Assembly: GCA_013697725.1 (NCBI GenBank)
Contig: JACCWI010000022.1
Coordinates: forward strand, 1 to 64,000
Direction: 5' to 3'
Source of the DNA: Tatlockia sp.
GTDB lineage: Bacteria; Pseudomonadota; Gammaproteobacteria; Legionellales; Legionellaceae
Length of the DNA stretch: 64,000 nt
The notes below the pieces were generated by a model, which did not search any database, was not told the DNA's origin, and was given only the letters and a program-made list of their open reading frames with translations. Positions within the stretch are counted from its first letter, which is position 1. Each line of letters opens with the position of its first letter. Shown here in pieces: positions 28,294 to 37,039 of this stretch. The position numbers and the translations under genes are program-made.

Positions 28294-28959
28294 TTAATAT
28301 TCTTGTACACTTTGTACTTCAAGAATATTATCTAACTGGCAAAGTTGGTCTTCTTTTATTTCTAATGGAGAATAAAAAAAACTTCCTGAATAGGAACAGC
28401 TTTTTTTAGGTAAATTATTGGCTAAAATTTTAGGAGTAGTTAGATTTAGGTTTCTACTCTTAAGTATAGAGCTCTGTTCTGGAATAACTATCTCTGGTTT
28501 AACTTCTGAGGAGCTACTTTGATTCTCCTCCGCTGCAAAATCGTTTTCTTCTTCTGAATAAGACCAATCAATCCAAGGATCAGCTATTGTTTGTAGTAGT
28601 TGATTATCCTCATTGAGGGCGGTTGGATAATTATTTATTTTAGACCAAAGATTTTCATAATTTGAATTACAATAATCATATAAATCCAGGTGATAACTTA
28701 GTTTGCTAGTGTCTTGTGATGATTTCTTCACCTGATCTCTAAGAAGGCCTGTAAGGTATTCAGTTAGAAATAATCGTTCTGAAATTTGGCCGAGTTCAAT
28801 CTCGGAAGCTTCAGAAGAGGCATCATTTGCTAATTGCATTGAGAGGTTTCGTAGCTTGAAAACTTGATCATGCAGGGAAATTATCTTTTTAAGCAGGATT
28901 TCCTTTTCACTAAGATTTAAAAATTCGATGAAAAGATTTTTGGAGAACATAATTATCAC
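28294..28959 (-). CDS. orphan coiled-coil protein
   Basis: A 221-residue protein of unknown function. The N-terminal 90 residues are helical with leucine heptads (EFLNLSEKEILLKKIISLHD onward). The centre is acidic and serine-rich (SEEENDFAAEENQSSSSEV), likely disordered, and the C-terminus is EDQLCQLDNILEVQSVQEY. No membrane segment or signal peptide. Two ATGs lie three codons apart at the start (MIIM). The composition fits a secreted effector, but this is not proven. Confidence 0.55.
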   Translation of the reverse strand: MIIMFSKNLFIEFLNLSEKEILLKKIISLHDQVFKLRNLSMQLANDASSEASEIELGQISERLFLTEYLTGLLRDQVKKSSQDTSKLSYHLDLYDYCNSNYENLWSKINNYPTALNEDNQLLQTIADPWIDWSYSEEENDFAAEENQSSSSEVKPEIVIPEQSSILKSRNLNLTTPKILANNLPKKSCSYSGSFFYSPLEIKEDQLCQLDNILEVQSVQEY

Positions 28960-29040
28960 TTACAACTTTTAATAAGGTAAAGACTATACAGTGCAATTAT
29001 TAACGCTTTATTAAATGGTTAATAAATAAGCATGCTAACT

Positions 29041-29152
29041 CAGGGCGATTTCATCAAAGTTTAAAATTCCATCATTTTTAAATATTGAGCAAGGCTACGT
29101 TTAATGAATTTTCTTACTTGGCAAATTTTTAAACTTTGATGAAATCGCCCTG
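29041..29152. mobile_element. 112-bp MITE with perfect 26-bp inverted ends
   Basis: Ends 29041-29066 and 29127-29152 are perfect 26-bp inverted repeats beginning CAGGGCGATTTCATC. The element is flanked on both sides by the identical 10-mer CATGCTAACT (29031-29040 and 29153-29162), a target-site duplication. It has no coding capacity. A 10-bp duplication is typical of several IS4-related groups, so an IS4-like parent transposase elsewhere in the genome is likely, which is inference. Confidence 0.85.
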
Positions 29153-29272
29153 CATGCTAACTAAGGTTACCCTGCGTTACTGAGGTTGAGGATCTGTAAT
29201 TTTTACGTACCCAGGTTTGTCCTGATATCTTTGACAGGTTGTTTGCAAAACACCTTGATGTGACACATTTCC

Positions 29273-29379
29273 CGTTATCTCGAGTGCAGCGAAGGATCTA
29301 TTTTATAGTGGTATAATTTGTAGCTTTCTAACCATCTTAGCTACTGCGAGGAGATCCTTAGCTTCACTCTGGATGATGG
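29273..29379. repeat. dispersed intergenic repeat, copy B
   Basis: It opens with CGTTATCTCGAG and GCGAAGGATCT and closes with GAGATCCTTAGCTTCACTCT and GGATGATGG, so both ends of the about 105-bp family are present with mutations. A further fragment (TGTCATCCCTGCAGGGATCTT) follows at about 29391-29412. The rest of the 28960-29558 gap holds the MITE and nothing else that I can support. Confidence 0.6.
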
Positions 29380-29558
29380 CAAGATTCCTCTGTCATCCCT
29401 GCAGGGATCTTCTTCGCTTTTGGCTCTGGATTAATTCCTGCGTACCCCGGGGTATCAATAATAACAATTGCTCTGCAAGCATTAATCATAAATATGATTC
29501 AACTCATAGAAGTTTGTTATCATTTAGAGCGAAAATTATTTAAAGATAGGATAGGTTT

Positions 29559-30419
29559 ATGGCAGATATAAAGCTTTATTTAGATTACATTGGTATAACA
29601 TTATCTACTAATGATAGCTCCTCTGAATTGCTCACTAAAGTAGTAACTGCTCATCTCACTAAATTCCCTTATGACAGTACTGACCTTTTATTACAAGGAT
29701 TGGTAAACGCATCAGAACGAAAGCCAACAAACATTGCCATCGGCTCAATTTTTAATCAATTTATTGATAATAAACGTCCAGGTTATTGCTTTCAGAACAA
29801 TGAACTATTAGCTTGGGCGCTAGAAGAGCTGGGTTACCAGGTAGATCGCTGTTTAGCAAAACCGCTGATTCAAATGAAAGATAAAATTGATGATAATTAT
29901 TTTGAAGATTTAGTATTTTCTCATGAAGCACTAATCGTTGAGTCCAGTGGAGTTCAATGGCTCCTCGATACAGGTTTTGCTGATTACAGTCTAAGAAAAC
30001 CGTTAAAACTTAAACCTGGCAAACAAGAACTAGCGGGTGAACATTACAATTTAATTATTAACGAAAAGAAAATTCGGCTAGAAACATATACTTCGCAAGG
30101 CTGGCTTTGCCTGATGGATGTGTATAGGGCTTCAAAAACCGCATCTGAAATTGGCATAGCAAATACTAATTTTTTTATCACTTCCCAAAAATTCAGAATT
30201 CGTGATGACTATTATAAACTTGCAAAGGTAACTCCAACCAAGCGAAAGCTGTTATGTATTTATAAAGACTCACATGAAGGCTTTTTTAAATCTTATTCAG
30301 GAGATGGTTATAAAAAGGAAAAAGAAATCAAAACAGATAATGAACTTAAAGTTTGTGCTGAGAAAAAATTTGGCATTAAAGTCGAAGATTCAATATCAAA
30401 TGCTCTTTTTCAATTTTGA
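29559..30419 (+). CDS. arylamine N-acetyltransferase family protein
   Basis: Acetyl-CoA-dependent transferase of 286 residues with the NAT catalytic triad: Cys77 in RPGYCFQNNELL, His122 in FSHEALIVES and Asp137 in QWLLDTGFADY. The standard NAT text is RGGxCFExN and DVGFG, so the active-site neighbourhood has drifted a little. Family members acetylate arylamines and hydrazines; the physiological substrate here is unknown. The gene stands alone between repeats and a leucine-rich-repeat gene. Confidence 0.85.
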   Translation: MADIKLYLDYIGITLSTNDSSSELLTKVVTAHLTKFPYDSTDLLLQGLVNASERKPTNIAIGSIFNQFIDNKRPGYCFQNNELLAWALEELGYQVDRCLAKPLIQMKDKIDDNYFEDLVFSHEALIVESSGVQWLLDTGFADYSLRKPLKLKPGKQELAGEHYNLIINEKKIRLETYTSQGWLCLMDVYRASKTASEIGIANTNFFITSQKFRIRDDYYKLAKVTPTKRKLLCIYKDSHEGFFKSYSGDGYKKEKEIKTDNELKVCAEKKFGIKVEDSISNALFQF

Positions 30420-30529
30420 TTTCCTACGCGAACGTTAAGCAGTTAATGGGATCAACTGACAAAGCATTTCGCGATCCTATCCAGTTAGTCGCTGTCGCTA
30501 AATGATATAAATATGGAAGAGTAAGGCAG

Positions 30530-30573
30530 GTTAGATTGACTTTGACCATTTTTATGATGCACGTCAATCTAAC
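30530..30573. repeat. inverted repeat / possible terminator
   Basis: GTTAGATTGAC (30530-30540) and GTCAATCTAAC (30563-30573) are perfect 11-bp inverted arms with a 22-base spacer in the gap between the N-acetyltransferase and the convergent leucine-rich-repeat gene. A smaller CCCTT/AAGGG hairpin follows at 30581-30594. Confidence 0.45.
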
Positions 30574-30596
30574 ACAGAACCCTTATAAAAAGGGAA

Positions 30597-30812
30597 TTAA
30601 AGTCCTAATGTTTTATCATTCTTAACGTCGTCAATGCACTCAGATTCCGGTGACGATTTAAATAGCCTCGAGTGAGCAAACAACAACAGACTAACCTCAG
30701 TTCGGACTTTTGAGGTTTGGTTAAAGGCCTTGCAAGTACTTTGAGGAGTTAGATCGTATTGAGATAGGCGCTTTGTATTGAAGGAGTATGGGAGGTCATC
30801 TTCATTTCCCAC
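30597..30812 (-). pseudogene. possible frameshifted C-terminal extension of the LRR protein
   Basis: In the neighbouring frame, overlapping the end of the LRR gene, a 71-codon stretch reads SQYDLTPQSTCKAFNQ, VRTEVSLLLFAHSRLFKSS and PESECIDDVKNDKTLGL. This looks like protein sequence, and similar tails close other Legionella repeat proteins as far as I recall. A frameshift near 30785-30800 would join it to the LRR frame (after EFLLWEMK). I rate it as possible, not shown. Confidence 0.4.
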
Positions 30813-31951
30813 AATAAAAACTCAGCGATGGGTTTTACTGTCCTATCCTCGGAAGCTTTGGTGTAAAAGCTAATTGCATCGTGCGTTCGTTTCTCCATGT
30901 ATTGGTCAAAGGCGCTACAATTGTCAATGATATCCGCTGTGGTTTCAATCTGGCCTTCAAGTAAAAGCCCACAGGTAAAATTAGCCAGTGGATCGTTTTG
31001 CTTCTCAAGCACTTGAATCAATCGATTAAGATGGGTTTCATCAATTTCTACAGCAAGCTTAATAGTATCAAATCTAAGTTGTGCAGCTCCTGTTTGAGAG
31101 CAAAGGCTTCTTACCTGGGTCTTTAGTTGTTTTACGAGAGATTTATCGGTATAGATAGTCTTATCATCCAAAATAACTGATTCAACCCCTTTAGGTAGTG
31201 CTTTAATGATTCCGTCTAATTGCTCATAATTAAGGTCATTGCCCTTCAAATTAAGAATGTTCACTGAGGCAGGAATTGCTGCAAAGGCTTGGGCTAGTTC
31301 AGCTGCGGTTTTGTCGCCTAGGTTATTGATGCGCAAATCAAGGCTTGTCACTGTCGCAGGAATTGCTGCAAAGACTTGGGCTAATTCGCCCCCGGTTTTG
31401 CTACCTAGGTCATTGCCGTCCAAACTAAAGCTTGTCACTGAGGCAGGGATTTTTGCAAAGGCTTGGGCTAGTTCAGCTGCGGTTTTGCTGCCCAGGTTGT
31501 TGATGCGCAAATTAAGGCTTGTCACTGAGGCAGGAATTGCTGCAAAGGCTTGGGTTAATTCGGCTGCGGTTTTGCGGTATAGGTTATTGCCGCCCAAATT
31601 TAGGCTTGTCACTGAGGCAGGAATTGCTGCAAAGGCTTGGGCTAATTCGGCTGCGGTTTTGTTGTCTAAGTTATTGAAGCTTAAGTCAAGGCTTGTCATT
31701 GAGGCAGGAATTGATGCAAAGACTTGGGCTAATTCAGCTGCGGTTTTGCTGCCCAGATTATTGCAGCTCAAATTAAGGCTTGTCACTGTCGCAGGAATTG
31801 CTGCAACGACTTGGGATAATTCGGCCCCGGTTTTGCTGTCTAGGCGATTGCCGACCAAATAAAGGCTTGTCACTGTCGCGGAAATTGCTGCAATAGTCTG
31901 TACTATTTCCATCACACTCATTTGACCCAGGTTTTCTAATCGATGGTTCAT
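30749..31951 (-). CDS. leucine-rich-repeat protein (LegL-like), candidate effector
   Basis: About 400 residues. Residues about 25-245 are eight consecutive 28-residue ribonuclease-inhibitor-type leucine-rich repeats of the form TSLNLxxNNLGSKTAAELAQ plus xFAAIPASV. The repeats are also nearly identical as DNA (84-bp units, about 31240-31910), showing recent expansion. The remaining 150 residues are helical. I start at ATG 31951, since GGAG is spaced six bases from it; an upstream in-frame GTG at 31963 has no ribosome site. Eukaryote-like repeats of this type are common in Legionella effectors. The C-terminus may be cut by a frameshift (see the pseudogene entry at 30597). Confidence 0.8.
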   Translation of the reverse strand: MNHRLENLGQMSVMEIVQTIAAISATVTSLYLVGNRLDSKTGAELSQVVAAIPATVTSLNLSCNNLGSKTAAELAQVFASIPASMTSLDLSFNNLDNKTAAELAQAFAAIPASVTSLNLGGNNLYRKTAAELTQAFAAIPASVTSLNLRINNLGSKTAAELAQAFAKIPASVTSFSLDGNDLGSKTGGELAQVFAAIPATVTSLDLRINNLGDKTAAELAQAFAAIPASVNILNLKGNDLNYEQLDGIIKALPKGVESVILDDKTIYTDKSLVKQLKTQVRSLCSQTGAAQLRFDTIKLAVEIDETHLNRLIQVLEKQNDPLANFTCGLLLEGQIETTADIIDNCSAFDQYMEKRTHDAISFYTKASEDRTVKPIAEFLLWEMKMTSHTPSIQSAYLNTI

Positions 31952-32078
31952 GTCATACTCCACGTTCTTGTAGTGAACTTAAATTCAGCGATGTTCAAAT
32001 TGCTCACCATTATTACATGTTGCTCATTAATTGACAATTAAATGCTTATTAATTTGTATAGGTATAAGCTCCGGAACT

Positions 32079-32104
32079 AGAGGCTTGGGCTGGTCTAAGC
32101 CTCT
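32079..32104. repeat. short inverted repeat upstream of the transposase fragment
   Basis: AGAGGCTT (32079-32086) and AAGCCTCT (32097-32104) form a stem with a 10-base loop. It may be part of the decayed insertion sequence's left end or a hairpin left from it. Confidence 0.35.
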
Positions 32105-32154
32105 CTAATCGTCTAAACTTCTGTTTTTTTTTGGACAAGTCAATGAGTTAACCT

Positions 32155-32529
32155 ATGAGTTTAGATGTGGAGGGATTCGCTCAAGCAATATCCGGTGGGG
32201 TTGTAACGATTGTTATCAAGGATGAGCATCGGCTGATAAGACTTGCGAAAAATCTTCCCTTGGAAGCAATGCTTGCTCTAATCCTGCCTGACTTGCAACG
32301 AACAGAACGAAAATGCTGGTGGATGGGAAGGCCACTTCGTGTACGTATTCATTTAGGCGTTTATCTCTTACAACAGATGTATAACCTAACGGATAGAACA
32401 GCGGAGCATCATGTGCGGGATAACGCAGCATTTAGGTTGTTTTGTGGTTACGGACCAATTAAGAACTGGTATGCACCAGACCATACTAATATAGAAACCT
32501 TTCGTTCATTAGCCAAAAACCAGCCTTAA
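32155..32529 (+). pseudogene. IS5-type transposase, N-terminal fragment
   Basis: 124 residues resembling the N-terminal (DUF772/InsH-like) domain of IS5-family transposases: LALILPDLQRTERKCWWMGR, RPLRVRIHLGVYLLQQMYNL, FRLFCGYGPIKNWYAPDHTN and IETFRSLAKN. The catalytic DDE domain is missing; after LAKN the frame ends within four codons and no continuation is seen in other frames. It is a truncated insertion sequence. Confidence 0.75.
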
Positions 32530-32638
32530 TCTTGCAGATCTAAGTAGGAATTGCGTTCAACCTGTTTATCGAGATTTAATAGCTATAAATAAACTATCAA
32601 AATTAATTAAAAGCAAAACATTTCGCGACAGCCACGAG

Positions 32639-32661
32639 TTATCCACAAATTCCGTGGATAA
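32639..32661. promoter_or_regulatory. pair of DnaA-box-like sequences
   Basis: A perfect consensus DnaA box TTATCCACA (32639-32647) faces an inverted copy with one mismatch, CGTGGATAA (32653-32661), 5 bases away; a weaker TGTGGGTAG follows at 32665. The 310-base gap 32530-32843 has no gene. It may titrate DnaA or be chance; no AT-rich unwinding element or dnaA/dnaN gene is near, so it is not an obvious origin. Confidence 0.4.
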
Positions 32662-32843
32662 GCCTGTGGGTAGGGGTGGAACAACTTTACTTAAAATTTA
32701 AATTAGTTTAAGAACTTTCCTTATTGTATTAACTAACTCAAAACTGGTTGATGCACTGCCCTAAAAAAATATTACGAATATTAACAAATAAGTTACTCTA
32801 TCTCTAATTACCACGTGATGCTTAGGGTATTTAGGAAAGGATT

Positions 32844-33134
32844 ATGAAATCGAGCTATTGGGTTTATATATTACTCTGCGAAAATAATTGTTACTACACG
32901 GGGTATACGAATGATTTAGCGAAACGCTATCAAGCACATCTTGATGGCAGCTCAAAATGTAAATACACCCGCAGTTTCAAACCACTTAACATAGCGCAGG
33001 CTTGGGAAATTCCAGATTCAAAAACGGCTGCAATGAGAGTAGAGCGCTTCATTAAAAAATTAACACGAGCAGAAAAGGAAAAAATAATAAAAGACCCTTT
33101 GCTACTTAAGCTGAGCGAAATTATATTTTTCTAG
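32844..33134 (+). CDS. GIY-YIG nuclease-domain protein (UPF0213/YhbQ-like)
   Basis: A 96-residue single-domain GIY-YIG protein. The motif reads YWVYILLCENNCYYTGYTND at the N-terminus, with the conserved Arg in LAKRYQAHLDG and Glu in AMRVERFIKKL; KYTRSFKPL is also typical. Members are small endonuclease-like proteins with poorly known roles, sometimes linked to DNA repair. AGGAAAGG precedes the ATG. Its last 14 bases overlap the end of the convergent MFS gene. Confidence 0.88.
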   Translation: MKSSYWVYILLCENNCYYTGYTNDLAKRYQAHLDGSSKCKYTRSFKPLNIAQAWEIPDSKTAAMRVERFIKKLTRAEKEKIIKDPLLLKLSEIIFF

Positions 33135-34308
33135 CTCGACTTTCAGAAATTAATAGACTAACGATCCAGCAAATTAGTGAACAAAATAATAAACTCAGCG
33201 CTAATAATTTAACGTCATTGCTGATCCAAATACTAACAAAGCCAGCAATCAGAGAGGAACTAACCATTCTTATAGTATTAATAAAAGCTGTTGCAGTAGC
33301 CGCTTGCTGTTCATAATCCGCTAAGGCTAAAGAGAAAGCAGGCGGACTTATTAAACTAATTCCTAAATTAATCAATAATATTGGAGCTAGGCTTACCAGA
33401 TTCAAACCAATGAAAAGGAAAAGCAAAAGCATAATCAAAGAGCCTAACACCATCAATAAGCTGCCTAAATGTATGTTCCATGAGAGTGATTTTTTATCTC
33501 GCAATTTAATACCAAGATAGTTTCCCCCGATGAATATAAAACCATTACAAGCGAAAAGAGCAGAGAAAAAAAGAGGGGAATAACCTAGGTAATCAATTAG
33601 AAGATAAGCTACGTTAACAAGTACAATCATCACGCAGCTAAACGATGCTGTGATAATTAAAATTCCTAACCATAAATGCCGATGACGAAAAAGAATTTTA
33701 TAGTTGGCTAGAGAATTAGTAAGACTCAATTTCTGTTGCGATTTTTCCCAATAAGGCGATTCGCTTAGCCTATGATTTATTAATGAATATATTAAAAAAG
33801 CAATTAAAATCATAGCGATAAAAATTGCTCGCCAGCCAAAATTTAGAAAAATAATAGAGCCCAATAAAGGCGCTAAAATGGGCGAAATAGAAATTATCAT
33901 AGCAACATAAGAAATAACTTTTGCCCGTTCGGTACTGTCTCCATAATCACGACTCGAAGAAAATGCAACGATATTTGAGTTACCTACAGCAAAGCCCTGA
34001 ATAATTCGACCGACGATGAGCATTTCGATAGAGGCTGAAAAAATACAGATTAATGTTGCTGCAATAAATAAAATTAGACTAATTTTTAACGTTTTCTGTC
34101 GACCAAAATGGTCAATAATTGGCCCCCAGAATAATTGCGACAAACCAAACATTAAGAAAAATAAACTTAAAGTTAACTGACCCAAAGCCTGAGTTGTATT
34201 AAAATATTGTGTAATAGTCGGTAAAGCGGGTTGAAATAAGTCAAAAGCCAGCAAAGAGAAGCCTGAGATAATACCTAAATACCAAAAAGGTGTCGCATTA
34301 ATACGCAT
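33121..34308 (-). CDS. MFS transporter, Bcr/CflA drug-resistance type
   Basis: A 12-helix inner-membrane antiporter of about 395 residues. The Bcr/CflA features are LFQPALPTITQYFNTTQALGQLTLSLFF in helix 1-2 (given in part), the loop FGLSQLFWGPIIDHFGRQKTL (MFS motif A region) and RIIQGFAVG. I start at ATG 34308; the upstream in-frame TTG at 34317 has no ribosome site. Probably exports a toxic compound; substrate unknown. Divergent from anmK. Confidence 0.85.
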   Translation of the reverse strand: MRINATPFWYLGIISGFSLLAFDLFQPALPTITQYFNTTQALGQLTLSLFFLMFGLSQLFWGPIIDHFGRQKTLKISLILFIAATLICIFSASIEMLIVGRIIQGFAVGNSNIVAFSSSRDYGDSTERAKVISYVAMIISISPILAPLLGSIIFLNFGWRAIFIAMILIAFLIYSLINHRLSESPYWEKSQQKLSLTNSLANYKILFRHRHLWLGILIITASFSCVMIVLVNVAYLLIDYLGYSPLFFSALFACNGFIFIGGNYLGIKLRDKKSLSWNIHLGSLLMVLGSLIMLLLFLFIGLNLVSLAPILLINLGISLISPPAFSLALADYEQQAATATAFINTIRMVSSSLIAGFVSIWISNDVKLLALSLLFCSLICWIVSLLISESRARKI

Positions 34309-34435
34309 AATTTCCAAGCCAATAAATTTTCAGAATGTTTTTTGATTAGTCAATTGATTAGTTTAACCAATTAATAGTAGAGTTCAAGCAAAAGAGTTCA
34401 ACCTGAATTTAAATCTAGACAAAGATAAGATAACG

Positions 34436-35539
34436 ATGAGACAAACAAAATTATTTATTGGATTAATGTCCGGTACCAGCATGGACGGAATAGATGCGGC
34501 ATTGATTGATTTATCATCTAATTTATTCATTGTTGGTCTTACCCGACCCTATTCTAAGCAAGCCAAGCACTACTTGAATGAGGTTCTAAATGGTGAATCA
34601 ATTGGGTTAAAACATTATTGCCAGTTAAATACTTTATTAGGACAAGAATTTGCTCAAGCGGCAATTGAACTTTTAGCCAAGACGCAAATAGCAGCTTCAT
34701 CGATTAGAGCAATTGGCAGTCATGGTCAAACCCTTTGTCATGATGCTGAGGCTGAGATTCCTTATACTTTGCAATTAGGATGCGCCCATACTATAGCTGA
34801 ACTAACAGGAATAACTGTAGTTGCTGATTTCAGAACACGAGATTTAGTGGTAGGCGGACAAGGTGCGCCCTTTGCACCTATTTTTCATCAAGCGCTTTTT
34901 AAAGAACAGCCTTACCCCCTGGCTATAGTGAATATTGGTGGAATTGCAAATGTGACGTTTCTTAACGAAACTGATGTAAAAGGTTATGATCTAGGCCCTG
35001 GTAACTGTCTTATGGATGCATGGATCTCAAAAAATCTGGGGCATGATTATGATGAAAATGGAGCATGGGCAGTTTCAGGTACTGTAATTAAGCCTTTACT
35101 TGAACAATTATTGGCCGAGCCTTTTTTCCAACGCAAAGCCCCTAAAAGCATCGGTAAAGAATTTTTTTCCCTAGATTGGCTTGAGCAGTTTTTGCAAAAG
35201 GATTATAGCCCCGTTGATGTACAAGCGACCTTGCTTAGGTTGACTGCCCAGACGATTGCTCAAGATATCCAAAAAGAATTAAAAACAATTGATCAGCTCC
35301 TGATTTGCGGCGGAGGGGCCCATAATGCCAAATTGCTTAAAACCCTGGCTGAGTTGTTACCAGAAATTAAAGTGCAGAGTACCGCTGAGGTAAACATTGA
35401 CCCTGACTTTGTAGAAGCGCTCATGTTTGCCTGGTTTGCAGAAAAAACGCTTGATAGGATTTCTTTAGACCTGAGTCTAATAACCGGAGCTAAGAAAGCT
35501 ACTATTTTGGGTGCTGTGTACCCAGGGTCGAATAGCTAA
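34436..35539 (+). CDS. anmK: 1,6-anhydro-N-acetylmuramic acid kinase
   Basis: Phosphorylates anhydroMurNAc released from peptidoglycan, feeding cell-wall recycling. At 367 residues it has the family N-terminus FIGLMSGTSMDGIDAALID, then GSHGQTLCHD, VVADFRTRDLVVGGQGAP and LLICGGGAHNAKLL, the ATP and sugar sites of the ASKHA fold. It stands alone, divergent from the MFS transporter at 33121. Confidence 0.95.
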   Translation: MRQTKLFIGLMSGTSMDGIDAALIDLSSNLFIVGLTRPYSKQAKHYLNEVLNGESIGLKHYCQLNTLLGQEFAQAAIELLAKTQIAASSIRAIGSHGQTLCHDAEAEIPYTLQLGCAHTIAELTGITVVADFRTRDLVVGGQGAPFAPIFHQALFKEQPYPLAIVNIGGIANVTFLNETDVKGYDLGPGNCLMDAWISKNLGHDYDENGAWAVSGTVIKPLLEQLLAEPFFQRKAPKSIGKEFFSLDWLEQFLQKDYSPVDVQATLLRLTAQTIAQDIQKELKTIDQLLICGGGAHNAKLLKTLAELLPEIKVQSTAEVNIDPDFVEALMFAWFAEKTLDRISLDLSLITGAKKATILGAVYPGSNS

Positions 35540-35641
35540 TAAATCTCGACCGCGAGTGATAATTAACTATATCCTGCGGAAGGATTGACAAAGGAAATTC
35601 GCATGAGGTGTAATGTCCCTTTTACTTAATAAGATACCGAA

Positions 35642-36934
35642 TTGACCACAGAATCCATTAATTATCAACGACCAGGAAAATTAAGTGCGTACCTGGTTTT
35701 TTTATTAGCAGCGACCTTCTATTTATATGAATTTGTACTACAAGTGGCGCCAAGCGTCATGGCCGAATCCATGATGAAAACTTTCAAAGTTAATGCTGCG
35801 GGTTTTGGAATTATCTCTGCCTTTTATTTTTATGCTTATGCACCTATGCAGTTGCCAGCAGGTTTGCTTTTCGATCGCTATGGTCCCCGCAAACTAATGA
35901 CCTATGCATTAATTTTATGTGCTATAGGCTCTTTCTTTTTTGCCTCTACCGACAGTTTACTAACTGCGGCCTTAGGTCGTTTTCTGATTGGTATTGCTTC
36001 AGCGTTTTCTTTTATTGGAGTTCTTGTTCTTATTTCTCATTGGTTTCCCCCGCAACAATTTGCTATTTTAGCAGGAATCGCTCAACTTATGAGTTCAGTA
36101 GGAGCCATTTTTGGTGAAGCGCCACTTGCCGCTTTAATTAATTTGGTCGGGTGGCGTAATGCGAGCTTCATCCTCTCCTTTATTGGTCTTGCCCTTGCTG
36201 CTTTGATATGGACAGTGATTAGAGATTACCCACATCCCCATGCTGAAAATACGCCAAAAAGACGATTCAAGGATGAATGGCAGCGACTTTTAAGCGTTTG
36301 CCGCCAATCCTATACCTGGATAATTGGCGCCTATTCTTTCTCTATATGGACACCAATTGCTGTTTTTGCAGCGCTTTGGGGTGTTCCTTATTTGCAGCAG
36401 AAATATCAGGTGAGTGTAATTGTTGCCTCAGGACTCTGCTCGATGATTTGGCTTGGTATTGGCGTTGGCAGCCCTTTATTAGGCTGGTTAAGTGATCGCT
36501 GCTCAAATAGACGTTTGGCTTTGGGTCTAAGTTCCATCTTTGGCTTAGTTGCCACTTTAATCCTGTTGTATATGCCCAATGTGAGTTTAACCTGGATGTA
36601 TTTAGTGCTATTTTTTTTAGGTTTGGGTTCAGGTGGTCAAACTGTAAGTTTTGCGGTTGTTAATGATAACAATCCTCCAGAATTAGTTGGCACTGCTTCA
36701 GGATTCAATAATCTTTCCGTGCTTTTAGGTGGGGCAATTTTTCAACCTGTTGTTGGCTTAATCCTTAACCATTCTAATGGTGTGATGGAAAATGGTGCGC
36801 CAGTGTATTCGATTGAAAGTTATAATTTTGCTTTGCTAGTCATGCCGCTTTGCTACCTTTCAAGTTTAATTATTGCACTATTTATCTTAAAAGAGTCTTA
36901 TCCAAGCCATCAAGAAGAGCCTTCAATTTTATAA
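35642..36934 (+). CDS. MFS transporter
   Basis: A 12-helix major facilitator of 430 residues. MFS motif A is QLPAGLLFDRYGPRKLM (after helix 2), and GRFLIGIASAFSFIGVL marks helix 4. The start is TTG 35642, as the first helix (YLVFLLAATFYLYEFVLQVAP) would be lost with any ATG; the ribosome site is weak. Relatives in Legionella include nutrient importers of the Pht group, but I cannot assign a substrate. It precedes aceB by about 100 bases without obvious functional link. Confidence 0.85.
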   Translation: MTTESINYQRPGKLSAYLVFLLAATFYLYEFVLQVAPSVMAESMMKTFKVNAAGFGIISAFYFYAYAPMQLPAGLLFDRYGPRKLMTYALILCAIGSFFFASTDSLLTAALGRFLIGIASAFSFIGVLVLISHWFPPQQFAILAGIAQLMSSVGAIFGEAPLAALINLVGWRNASFILSFIGLALAALIWTVIRDYPHPHAENTPKRRFKDEWQRLLSVCRQSYTWIIGAYSFSIWTPIAVFAALWGVPYLQQKYQVSVIVASGLCSMIWLGIGVGSPLLGWLSDRCSNRRLALGLSSIFGLVATLILLYMPNVSLTWMYLVLFFLGLGSGGQTVSFAVVNDNNPPELVGTASGFNNLSVLLGGAIFQPVVGLILNHSNGVMENGAPVYSIESYNFALLVMPLCYLSSLIIALFILKESYPSHQEEPSIL

Positions 36935-37039
36935 GCTGAAAAATTTTTATCCTGGCATAATTTTTGCCTTTCTTTACTCATTGATATTCTCAATTATTTA
37001 ATTTAATAATAGGTAAATAAGAAAAGGGTCAATGAGGCA

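Noticed and set aside
29041-29152. Long hairpin considered as a simple terminator
   Set aside because: Arms are separated by 60 bases and the outer flanks are identical 10-mers, which a terminator does not explain.
31239-31862. 207-codon open frame antisense to the LRR gene
   Set aside because: It is the mirror image of the 84-bp repeats: its residues repeat with the same period, and it has no ribosome site.
31240-31910. Regular repeats considered as a CRISPR array
   Set aside because: The 84-bp units are coding LRR repeats without unique spacers and there are no cas genes.
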